Assembly (NCBI GenBank): GCA_030765135.1
Contig: JAVCDC010000026.1
Location: forward strand, 1-45,844
DNA length: 45,844 nt
From: Candidatus Tritonobacter lacicola
GTDB taxonomy: Bacteria > Auribacterota > Tritonobacteria > Tritonobacterales > Tritonobacteraceae
Direction: 5' to 3'
A program made the translations under genes and the position numbers. A model generated the notes under the pieces. The model was given only the letters and a program-made list of their open reading frames with translations, was not told the origin of the DNA and did no database searches. Position 1 is the first letter of the stretch. Every line of letters starts with the position of its first letter. Shown here one piece after another: positions 39,301 to 45,844 of the stretch.

Positions 39301-42300
39301 CTATTTCGTCCAGGCCGCAGTGACACCGAGGATGTCGTCCGCGTCGGGGACGAACCACAGGTCTCTTGCCAGCGGCGAGGGGTTCCTCGCTATGCAGTCC
39401 CAGTACGTCCAATCGCCGGGCACAAGGGCGTTGTAGTAGTAGATATTGATGTCGTCTGGTCCCTGCTCTTTGAAGATTGCTAGCTCGTCTGTACCATCCC
39501 CGTCTGCGTCGATGGCTGTCAGGCCCCTGATGTTGTTTCCGGCCGGCAGGACCCATAGGTCCCTCGCCAAGGGAGAGGGGTTCCTCGCGATGGCGTCCCA
39601 GTATGTCCAGTCGCCCTCAACGGGATTGTTGTACATGTAGACGTTCAGGTCGTTTATGCCGTCTCTTTTCACAACCATGAGATTATTGACGCCGCCGCCG
39701 GACGAGACGGAGGTGAAATCAATAGCGTTGTTACCCCTTGGAATGATCCACAGGTCTCTCGCCACCGGCGAGGGGTTCCGTGATGCCGCGTCCCAATAGC
39801 TCCAGTCGCTTGTGACGAGCATTTTGTAGTAGTAGAGGTTCAGGTCGCTTACGTGCTGCTTCTTCAGGATGGCGAGCTCCTCCGTCCCGTCCTGCGGGCT
39901 GGAGATATCGACTGCCTCTATGCCGACTGCGTCATCTCCGCCGGGAATGATCCACAGGTCCCTTGCCCGCGGCCAGCCGTTCCTTGCCAGTGCGTCTGAG
40001 AAAGTCCAGTCATCTTTAGCCAACCCGCTGTAAAGGTACAGGTCTAAATTGCCCGGCTCCCTTTTCCTCAATGCGTACAGGAGGGGCGTGCTCGTTCCCC
40101 TTATTGCCGTGATGTCTATAGCGTCGTTCCCGGCCGGCACTTTCCACAGGTCTCTGCAATAGGGAGTATGGTTCCTGAAGTAAGCTTGGCTCCAATTCCA
40201 ATCGCCCCTCACCAGGCTGTTGTAGTAGTAAAGATTGACATCGCCGGAAGCGTTTTTCTTAACCACAGCAAGCTTTTGAACCAGTTGCGGCGTCGGCGTA
40301 GGCGTGGGACCTGACTGCTGCAAAGTGAATATGTAAAGACGGCCATTGTCCTGAGAATCTTCCGTATAAAGGGCGAGATTACCTCCATCACCGCTCATAC
40401 ATAGCTTCAAGGGGTCTTCGCCATAACCTACGTATTGGGGATTTAAAGTGCCAATACGCACCTGAGTTGCCGTATTTAATATTTTGACATCTTTGTCGTA
40501 TGGATCACCACAAATGCCATAGGCGCGCGAACCGTCAGGATGATAAACCATATCGAGAGGATAAGTCCCGATATCATACTCGCCATCACGTGAGCGGAAT
40601 TTATCAGATAGCGCCCGGAGGTTAAATACCACGTAACCTCTATTCCCGCTTCCAACCATAAACAATAAATGGATGTTATCAGGACTTAATGTCAGATTTC
40701 GCCCATTTGAACCTAGAGCACTATGATCGCATTGTGTTTCCCGCACAGGATTATCGGTGGATACGTCCCAACGGAAAAGATTACTTGGGCTTATACCTCT
40801 AACACCGGCATAGAGTTTTTTTCGAGTGCGGTCAAGCTCAATCATACCGATACCATTATCCCAATCCTGCTGATGAACTTTAATAAGAGCTCCACTCGAA
40901 GCATTTACAATAAGCAGCGCGGCATTGGACTGTCGCTCGTTCGCCATAATATATAAACGATCCTCCGTTGCCCTGACATCTACCGGAACATTGCCGCTCA
41001 GGTCCCATATATTGACATCAAGGGTCGATGTATCAACAACTGCTAGGGAGGTGGCAGCGCTTTGCACAACATAAAGCTTGGACTCAGCAGGGCTTAAAGC
41101 AAGCCTGGTGGGCTCTCCGCCAATCGATACTTGCACTTGAGAAAGATCCCATAAATCGAATCTTACCACGCGATCGTTAGCCCAATCGCTTACATATAAG
41201 TATTGACCATCAGCGGTTGCCACCATTCCCTTGGAACGTCCGCCAAGGTCAACAATCCGATGAGTAGGTACCATAGTTGGGGTTATTGTAGGAGTAGATG
41301 GATTCCAGGTTGGTGTTCTAGTTACCGTAGCTGTCGGAGGGGGTGGTGTAAAAGAGAATAGATAAAGATGACCATCATCATCGTTGTAGGTATCTTCTGC
41401 GTAAAGGGCAAGATTTCCACCATCACCGCTCAGAGATAGTTTCAATGGGTCTTCGCCGTAATCTACATACTGAGGATATAATATTCCTGTTTGCGCCTGA
41501 GTCGCCGTATTCAATATTTTAACGTCTGTATCGTATGGATCACTGCAAATGCCATAGGCGCGCGAACCGTCAGGATGATAGACCATGTCGAGAGGATAAG
41601 TCCCGATACCGTACTCGCCATCGCGATATAGAAATTGGTTGGACAATGCTTGGAGGTTATAAACGGTGTAACCGGCCCCGTTGCCGCCACCGACCATATA
41701 TAGTAAATGGATACCATCAGGGCTTAACGTTAGGTTCCGCCCGTTTGCACCCAGAGAGGTGGACCGTGTTTCCCGGATGGGATTGTCTGTAGTGATATCC
41801 CAGCGGCTAAGTTCAATAGGACTTCCCACTGCACCGGCATAGAGCTTCTTTCGGATAGGATCTATCTCAATTAGGCCAGTGGAACTATGCCAGTCCTGTT
41901 CATGGACATTGATAATGGCTCCCGTCGTAGCATTTAAAATAACCAACGCGGTAGAGCTGCTGCTGTTGGCGGCTATGTAAACCCGGTCGTCCGTGGCTTC
42001 AATGTCACTCGGGACATTTCCGTTGAGGTCCCAGATCTGGGTGGCGAAGTTTGCCGTATCCACGACAGCTATTGTTGTTGCACCACTCTGCGCAACGTAT
42101 ATTTTTGATTCATCAGGGCTGAGAGCAAGTCTGCTAGGCTGGCTGGCGATTATAGTCTGAGATTGGCTGAGGTCCCACAGGTTCAATCTGATTAATCGAG
42201 CGTTCTTCCTGTCGGTAATGTAGAGATACTGGCCATCGGACGTCGATATCATACCTCGTGACTGACCTCCAAGGGCGACCACTCGCTGGATAGGGGTTGG

Positions 42301-42381
42301 GGTTGCTGTCGGTTGTGCATTCAGGCAGGTCGGGGTCAGCAGAAGAGCGAGGAAGAGAAATAGAGAACATTGTCTTTTCAC
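39301..42381 (-). CDS. Secreted duplicated YncE-like beta-propeller protein with five RDLW repeats
   Basis: 1026 residues. Signal peptide (LFLFLALLLTPTCLNAQ), Thr/Pro linker, then two ~340-residue copies of a propeller (RxVxLGGxSxGM, DGQYLYxxD, NLTLSPDxIHLL, YPLDMVYHPDGSRAYGIC), linked by [14 protein letters not shown]. The C-terminal ~330 residues carry five ~65-residue units ending ARNPSPLARDLWVLPAGNN and containing DELAIxKxxxxxDxNxYYYN, loosely like VCBS/FG-GAP propeller blades. Probably a surface or extracellular protein. The GTG at 42381 gives MKRQCS...; the TTG at 42390 would start inside the likely promoter. The gene is lower in GC than the PQQ protein and adjoins mobile DNA. Confidence 0.8.
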   Translation of the reverse strand: MKRQCSLFLFLALLLTPTCLNAQPTATPTPIQRVVALGGQSRGMISTSDGQYLYITDRKNARLIRLNLWDLSQSQTIIASQPSRLALSPDESKIYVAQSGATTIAVVDTANFATQIWDLNGNVPSDIEATDDRVYIAANSSSSTALVILNATTGAIINVHEQDWHSSTGLIEIDPIRKKLYAGAVGSPIELSRWDITTDNPIRETRSTSLGANGRNLTLSPDGIHLLYMVGGGNGAGYTVYNLQALSNQFLYRDGEYGIGTYPLDMVYHPDGSRAYGICSDPYDTDVKILNTATQAQTGILYPQYVDYGEDPLKLSLSGDGGNLALYAEDTYNDDDGHLYLFSFTPPPPTATVTRTPTWNPSTPTITPTMVPTHRIVDLGGRSKGMVATADGQYLYVSDWANDRVVRFDLWDLSQVQVSIGGEPTRLALSPAESKLYVVQSAATSLAVVDTSTLDVNIWDLSGNVPVDVRATEDRLYIMANERQSNAALLIVNASSGALIKVHQQDWDNGIGMIELDRTRKKLYAGVRGISPSNLFRWDVSTDNPVRETQCDHSALGSNGRNLTLSPDNIHLLFMVGSGNRGYVVFNLRALSDKFRSRDGEYDIGTYPLDMVYHPDGSRAYGICGDPYDKDVKILNTATQVRIGTLNPQYVGYGEDPLKLCMSGDGGNLALYTEDSQDNGRLYIFTLQQSGPTPTPTPQLVQKLAVVKKNASGDVNLYYYNSLVRGDWNWSQAYFRNHTPYCRDLWKVPAGNDAIDITAIRGTSTPLLYALRKREPGNLDLYLYSGLAKDDWTFSDALARNGWPRARDLWIIPGGDDAVGIEAVDISSPQDGTEELAILKKQHVSDLNLYYYKMLVTSDWSYWDAASRNPSPVARDLWIIPRGNNAIDFTSVSSGGGVNNLMVVKRDGINDLNVYMYNNPVEGDWTYWDAIARNPSPLARDLWVLPAGNNIRGLTAIDADGDGTDELAIFKEQGPDDINIYYYNALVPGDWTYWDCIARNPSPLARDLWFVPDADDILGVTAAWTK

Positions 42382-42390
42382 ATCAGGCAA

Positions 42391-42418
42391 GTTACATTAT
42401 TGGAGTCCATTCTGTCAA
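42391..42418 (-). promoter_or_regulatory. Candidate promoter of the YncE-like gene
   Basis: On the minus strand a perfect TTGACA (42413-42418), 16 bp, then TGTAAC (42391-42396). The start site would fall within a few bases of the GTG at 42381, implying a nearly leaderless message. Confidence 0.4.
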
Positions 42419-42553
42419 GAAAAAAATGCAGAAATCGAGCAGAAATCGAAAATGTAGAAAATCGCAACATACGTTTTTTTTCAATCCACGTATTTTGAGG
42501 CCTAAACTTCGGAATTTTTTATGCCTTAAAAAAGCCCGCCTCTTAACAGTTTA

Positions 42554-42580
42554 GCTCTTCGACAAACTCAGGACAAGCAA
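42554..42580 (+). repeat. CTTCGACAAACTCAGGAC dispersed phrase
   Basis: Same type as the CTTCGGCTTCGCTCAGCAC phrase at 18588 and its inverse at 21044-21062, and TTCGGCAGGCTCAGGGTC at 27289. The following 42581-42700 has no recognised feature; 42701-42735 is an imperfect inverted repeat (AATATAGCTTGT / ACAAGCTTATATT). Confidence 0.45.
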
Positions 42581-42770
42581 GCTCACTACAAGCGGGTGGG
42601 CCGGTCGTGGCGGGCTGCGTGAACCGGCTCACGTAGCCGTAGTCCGGCCACTCGCTCACTCCCCAAAATATTTCTGGAGCCTCACCGTCTAACCTCTCCC
42701 AATATAGCTTGTGAAATATTTTACAAGCTTATATTGAATCCTAACCGTTCGCACTCTCTTATAAAAGGGA

Positions 42771-42842
42771 GACGATGTAACCTCGTACTTGTATGATTCC
42801 GGTAGTCGCCTGACCCAGATGGTCTATCCAAACGGCGCGTAG
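42771..42842 (+). pseudogene. Rhs/YD-repeat remnant
   Basis: Translating 42771-42839 gives DDVTSYLYDSGSRLTQMVYP NGA before TAG, an almost canonical YD-repeat unit (YDxxGRLTxxxYPNG). There is no start codon, and upstream and downstream frames are not Rhs-like, so it is a decayed fragment of an Rhs family toxin/adhesin gene, left beside an insertion sequence. Confidence 0.6.
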
Positions 42843-42892
42843 GGTGTCAAAACTAATCCGGTCGTAAAATTCACTAAGATTGAGCAGGACAT

Positions 42893-42926
42893 GGCAGCCC
42901 GTTGATGATTGGGCTGCCGTTTTCGT
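42893..42926 (+). terminator. Hairpin with T-rich tail
   Basis: GGCAGCCC (42893-42900), 10-base loop, GGGCTGCC (42911-42918), then GTTTTCGTT. Perfect 8-bp GC-rich stem. It lies between the Rhs remnant and the transposase and could be the old terminator of the lost Rhs gene. Confidence 0.5.
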
Positions 42927-43021
42927 TGTCAGAGAGGACTTGAAACACACATACGAGAAGAAAAAAGCGGCAACATATACAGCAATCCTGTGAGCGATTG
43001 TAACATCAAGCCGGGCGGGAG

Positions 43022-44077
43022 CTATGCTGCTTCCCGGTAGTAATCGTTAAGAAGGCCAGCGAGGTAGGCTCTTTTCTTTATTTGGCCGGTAACAGGTCCG
43101 GATGGAGGTGTGTTCGGGATACATTGATCGATTCCCTGGTGGGGCCGCGCCTCATTGTAATACTTCTCATACTGTTTCAGAACAAACTTCAGGTGTTTCT
43201 CATTCAGGATGATTATGCGATCGAGACACTCCTCACGTATGCTGCGGATCACCCGTTCTGAGTAGGCATTCGCGTTTGGCGCCCGATACGGTGTTTTGAT
43301 TATTTCGAGCCCTTCGCTTTCGAAGACTCCATCGAAAGAGCGAACGAATTTATCATCCCTATCATGAATAAGGAATCTTGGTTTGATGGTCATTCCCTGG
43401 ATGTTCCATGCTATGTTACGAGATTGTTGAGTCACCCAGAATTTACCGGGATTGGTGGTGCATCCAGCGATATGTAGTCTCCTGCTCCCGATCTCCAGGA
43501 AGAAAAGAACATAGAACCTGGCGAGAAACGCTGTCTCAACAGTGAAGAAGTCACAGGACCATATGAAGTCCTTGTACTGCCCCAGGAAGTTTCGCCAGCT
43601 TGCACCGGCCCTATATGGCCGCGCGGGAAATCCGTTCCGTATCAGTATCCTCCCGATGGTCGTCTGAGAAATACTGATACCCAGTTTTTTCAGCTCGCCC
43701 TGAATTTTACCGTAGCCCCAGACAGGATTTTCCTTTGCCAATCGTATGATGAGATTGCTGATCTCCTTGGATTTCTTCGGTCTCCCTGGGTTCTGGTTTG
43801 CATACGTCCACCTTCGCCTGACAAGTTTCCTGTGCCAACCCAGAAGGGTTTCTGGTTGTACTATGAGAATCGCTTGGCTCAAGTGAGCCAACCTGCACCC
43901 AAAAAGAAGCATCGCCGCTCGTTCCGGGGCGATGGTAATCGTTTTTCTCCCAAGCTGCCGTTTGAGAATCAAGATCTGCTGACGCAGAACAATTATCTCC
44001 CGATCCCGCTCACCAAATACGTAGCTAATTACTGCTAAACACAACGGATAAAAAATCAATACCATGAAACGAATCAT
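43022..44077 (-). CDS. Integrase-core (DDE) transposase of an IS3/IS481-like element
   Basis: 351 residues. An N-terminal hydrophobic/coiled part (REIIVLRQQILILKRQLGRK), a helix-turn-helix region (ENPVWGYGKIQGELKKLGISIS) and the rve integrase core with the catalytic triad: Asp in IWSCDFF, Asp in LIHDRDDKF and Glu in NAYSERVIRSIREECLDR. YNEARPHQGIDQ closes the domain. It should cut and join the ends of its own element. The start ATG 44077 follows AGAGG; the longer TTG start is not needed. I could not find convincing terminal inverted repeats or a target duplication, so the element borders are open. Confidence 0.85.
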   Translation of the reverse strand: MIRFMVLIFYPLCLAVISYVFGERDREIIVLRQQILILKRQLGRKTITIAPERAAMLLFGCRLAHLSQAILIVQPETLLGWHRKLVRRRWTYANQNPGRPKKSKEISNLIIRLAKENPVWGYGKIQGELKKLGISISQTTIGRILIRNGFPARPYRAGASWRNFLGQYKDFIWSCDFFTVETAFLARFYVLFFLEIGSRRLHIAGCTTNPGKFWVTQQSRNIAWNIQGMTIKPRFLIHDRDDKFVRSFDGVFESEGLEIIKTPYRAPNANAYSERVIRSIREECLDRIIILNEKHLKFVLKQYEKYYNEARPHQGIDQCIPNTPPSGPVTGQIKKRAYLAGLLNDYYREAA

Positions 44078-44311
44078 AATAACCTCTAAAAATTTATCCA
44101 ACTACATCACTTTTTCTGTTAATGGACCACCGGTGTCCATCTTAGCAGATATGTCATTCTCGCTTTCGTACGCAAGAGGTCTGGATTATTTGACGGAAAA
44201 GTGAGAGATTCCGTGTGTGATTTAAGAGAGTAAAACTATTTTCCACCTGATGGTGGAATACTTTGCTCAGGGAGCCAGCGAAATAGGCTAATTTAGGATA
44301 AACAAGCCAAT

Positions 44312-44722
44312 TTATTTAATCTTTCCGAGCATTTCGCTTGCGAATCGGAGGAATCTCTCTGCATGCTCGGCTATTGCTAACGCTTCTTTTTTCGTGAGAC
44401 GACGCTGCTCATACTCTATGGTGTTTTTCTTGGCAATGACGAAAGATATGTGGCGCCGAGCGGGACCAACAGCTTTTCCTAGAACTTCTTCAAGAAGCCT
44501 AACAGCTGACCTATGATCTTGTTCAGCGGAGCGAATTCCACCGTAAGCGGCTAAAATCGCATCGGCAGCACTAATTACTGTGTGGACAGCATTTAAGCCT
44601 GCTGCATCCCATTTTCCCGCCAGGAGATTATTCCTCATGGAGTCAGCGAACTCCTGGGATTTCCCAAAATAATTCCTCGAAGAGGTTGGATCAAGCTTCC
44701 TGATCTTCCCCTTCCTGATCAT
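44312..44722 (-). CDS. HEPN-domain protein of an MNT-HEPN pair
   Basis: 136 residues, all helical: RNYFGKSQEFADSMRNNLLAGKWDAAGLNAVHTVISAADAIL, then DHRSAVRLLEEVL and a C-terminal IAKKNTIEYEQRRLTKKEALAIAEHAERFL. This matches HEPN-type helical bundles. The usual RX4-6H ribonuclease motif is not present: the position is KKNTIEY, with Lys for Arg and no His, though the Tyr remains. It may therefore be a non-catalytic HEPN or an atypical toxin. ATG 44722 overlaps the nucleotidyltransferase stop by ATGA, so the two are translationally coupled and probably form a complex. Confidence 0.72.
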   Translation of the reverse strand: MIRKGKIRKLDPTSSRNYFGKSQEFADSMRNNLLAGKWDAAGLNAVHTVISAADAILAAYGGIRSAEQDHRSAVRLLEEVLGKAVGPARRHISFVIAKKNTIEYEQRRLTKKEALAIAEHAERFLRFASEMLGKIK

Positions 44723-45327
44723 TTCAGGCAATCTCTTAAATCCAGCCCGAATATCTTCTGCCCGCTTTTTACAACCTCCCTGGCTAACTTTCGAACCGTG
44801 CGACGACTCATTTCATTGCGAGAGTAAATATTGGGCTCTAAAAAAAGATTGAACGTTTCCGAAAGCTTATTGGCTAACTCTACAAGGGGACCGCTTTCCA
44901 ATAACAGCTTGTCTTTCTTACTTTTCACCAGCAGGAAAAGATCCACATCCCCGACGCGCTCAGCCGTACGAGAAATGGCGCTTCCGTACAGATATCCTGA
45001 AATACAATGATCTTGCAAATAATCGACTATGAGCATGGATAAATGATCCAACGCATTATTCTCAGCTTCGAATATCGGAGAGACTATATTTAAAACAGCC
45101 CAGTGGCTCCTTTTCAACTCGTACTGGTTAGATCGCCCTGCCTTGCGGCAGCTAACTACCCCAAGATCCGTCAATTTTTTTAAAGCTTGCATTGCAGCGA
45201 GATTAGCCAGGCCAGAGAGGTTCTGGACTTGTCTGCCTGTTAAGGGATTCCCGGCTCGCCAGAGAACCCTTAGAACTCTGATTTGCCCAGGAGAACGTAA
45301 TAACTTTTCAAGTGATATGCCTAACAT
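44719..45327 (-). CDS. Winged-helix plus minimal nucleotidyltransferase (MNT) fusion
   Basis: 202 residues. Residues 1-85 form a winged-helix domain (SPGQIRVLRVLWRAGNPLTGRQVQNLSG, then ALKKLTDLGVVSCRKAGRSNQYEL). Residues ~100-200 are an MNT fold with GSAISRTAERVGDVD, exactly the GSX10DXD catalytic motif, followed by LFLLVKS. MNT proteins of this kind act as antitoxins that AMPylate their HEPN partner. The fused winged helix probably makes it its own repressor at palindromes just upstream. It is the first gene of the pair. Confidence 0.8.
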   Translation of the reverse strand: MLGISLEKLLRSPGQIRVLRVLWRAGNPLTGRQVQNLSGLANLAAMQALKKLTDLGVVSCRKAGRSNQYELKRSHWAVLNIVSPIFEAENNALDHLSMLIVDYLQDHCISGYLYGSAISRTAERVGDVDLFLLVKSKKDKLLLESGPLVELANKLSETFNLFLEPNIYSRNEMSRRTVRKLAREVVKSGQKIFGLDLRDCLK

Positions 45328-45338
45328 TTAGCAGTATG

Positions 45339-45377
45339 CTCCTAATATACTAGGCATAGTGTGCCATAAATTAGGCA
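45339..45377 (-). promoter_or_regulatory. Palindromic operator-like region of the MNT-HEPN operon
   Basis: CCTAATATACTAGG (45341-45354) is a palindrome with two mismatches, overlapping GGCATAGTGTGCC (45353-45365). TTAGGCA at 45371-45377 is the inverse of TGCCTAA at 45318-45324 over the start codon. Likely binding sites for the winged-helix domain of the first gene. Confidence 0.4.
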
Positions 45378-45763
45378 ATAGTCAAGGGTGATTTTTCAAT
45401 CCGTGTAAAGAAGAGGGAAAGGAAGAAGGTCAAATCTTTCCCCTTGATAAATGAGTTGTTGAACCAGGGACAAACATAATCCCCATCCCACCACATAGCT
45501 GAATCACCCTTTCTCGACGGGAAAAATCATTGTGAGATGGAGGCCCGTGCTGGCGCGCGACCCCGAAGAAGTTCGGGACCGCACAGACCAGCGCTTCACT
45601 TTTTTCTGATGTGCGAGCGTTCTTCCGCGAGCTGGAAATCGCGCGCAATGATACGGATGGGCGCCGCTACGCGGTGTACCGGCCGCCCACTTCCGGCGGG
45701 GCTTATCGGCTAATATATTAGTATCGTTCAAAAGGTTCGGCATTTTGCCATTATATACGAATT
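45378..45763. other. Right-end spacer with a GC-rich unidentified segment
   Basis: AT-rich to about 45530, then a GC-rich block (45535-45710). On the plus strand it reads, without start codon, KKFGTAQTSASLFSDVRAF followed by FRELEIARNDTDGRRYAVY, PPTSGGAYRLIY and a stop at 45721. This reads like the tail of a real protein but I do not recognise it; it may be a gene remnant or a dispersed repeat. Confidence 0.3.
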
Positions 45764-45796
45764 CCTCCCCCTTGATGGGGGAGGTTAGGTGGGGGT
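45764..45796. repeat. CCTCCCCCTTGATGGGGGAGG hairpin phrase
   Basis: Perfect 8-bp stem (45764-45771 with 45777-45784) with a 5-base loop, followed by TTAGGTGGGGGT. A further short TCCCCTTGAT lies at 45437. Non-coding palindromic spacer repeat. Confidence 0.5.
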
Positions 45797-45844
45797 AAAA
45801 AAGCAATTACTCGTATCTCTTACAGGTTAAACAGGAACGAATAA

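Noticed and set aside
45430..45806. Two overlapping minus-strand frames near the right edge
   Set aside because: They lack start signals and family similarity; the opposite strand of the GC-rich block reads more like protein, but also without a start.
1..45844. rRNA, tRNA, CRISPR arrays, prophage or integrase attachment sites
   Set aside because: None was found on either strand by reading; the only mobile features are the DDE transposase, the MITE and REP-like elements.

Overview
The window looks like chromosome from an uncultivated diderm (Gram-negative-type) bacterium. Reasons: lipoprotein signal peptides, a YdbH/YnbE/YdbL-type envelope-bridge locus, periplasmic binding and folding proteins, and large secreted beta-propeller proteins with Thr/Pro linkers of a style common in Omnitrophota/Auribacterota-like genomes. 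The phylum guess is low confidence: there is no rRNA, tRNA or marker protein beyond LepA that I can place by eye. Genes are GC-rich; spacers are strikingly AT-rich.

Layout. 0-6.7 kb: end of a secreted lectin-like/TSP3 protein, a histidine phosphatase, an Ala/Lys-rich coiled-coil protein, an APC permease, a small winged-helix-like protein, a YdbH-like gene followed by a YnbE-YdbL fusion, and a family-3 solute-binding protein. 7-10.2 kb: minus-strand GH13 enzyme, a 24-residue lipoprotein and lepA. 10.7-15.6 kb: one 1648-residue secreted protein with three PQQ-type propellers (23 blades) and a beta-helix. 15.8-18.5 kb: a P2-type cation ATPase. 18.9-21 kb: small lipoprotein/DUF2809 operon, a 26-residue membrane peptide and a DUF559-type nuclease. 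21-30.6 kb: a DUF2099 (methanogenesis marker 8) homologue, three GT39-type membrane glycosyltransferases (one with TPRs), an alanine/sodium symporter and a secreted cyclophilin. 31-38 kb: a DUF2157/GDYXXLXY pair, a Tyr/His-rich secreted protein, an arginase-fold protein and a gluzincin protease. 38-45.8 kb: an AT-richer accessory end with a nonsense-mutated small gene and its partner, a VOC protein, a duplicated YncE-like propeller protein with five novel repeats, an Rhs remnant, an integrase-type transposase and an MNT-HEPN module.

The most unusual structure is between the genes. Most spacers from about 5.4 to 36 kb are built from a small vocabulary of phrase-like degenerate repeats (for example CATTGAACATTGGTTATTGG, GTCTATGGTCTTTGGTC, TTTGCGTCTTTGCGG, TTCGTG series, AATCAGGTTAATCAGG). 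They occur in the same order in several spacers, forming 100-200 bp dispersed composite families A, B and C. They often begin directly after stop codons, supply stop codons and C-terminal codons to unrelated genes, form one intrinsic terminator, and host a 168-bp MITE with 23-bp perfect inverted ends and a 10-bp target duplication.

Functionally the genes fit a heterotroph that imports amino acids (APC, AGCS, SBP family 3), glycosylates envelope or secreted products (GT39 trio) and displays large repeat proteins. None of the coding clusters is a recognisable defence island apart from the MNT-HEPN pair at the right end.
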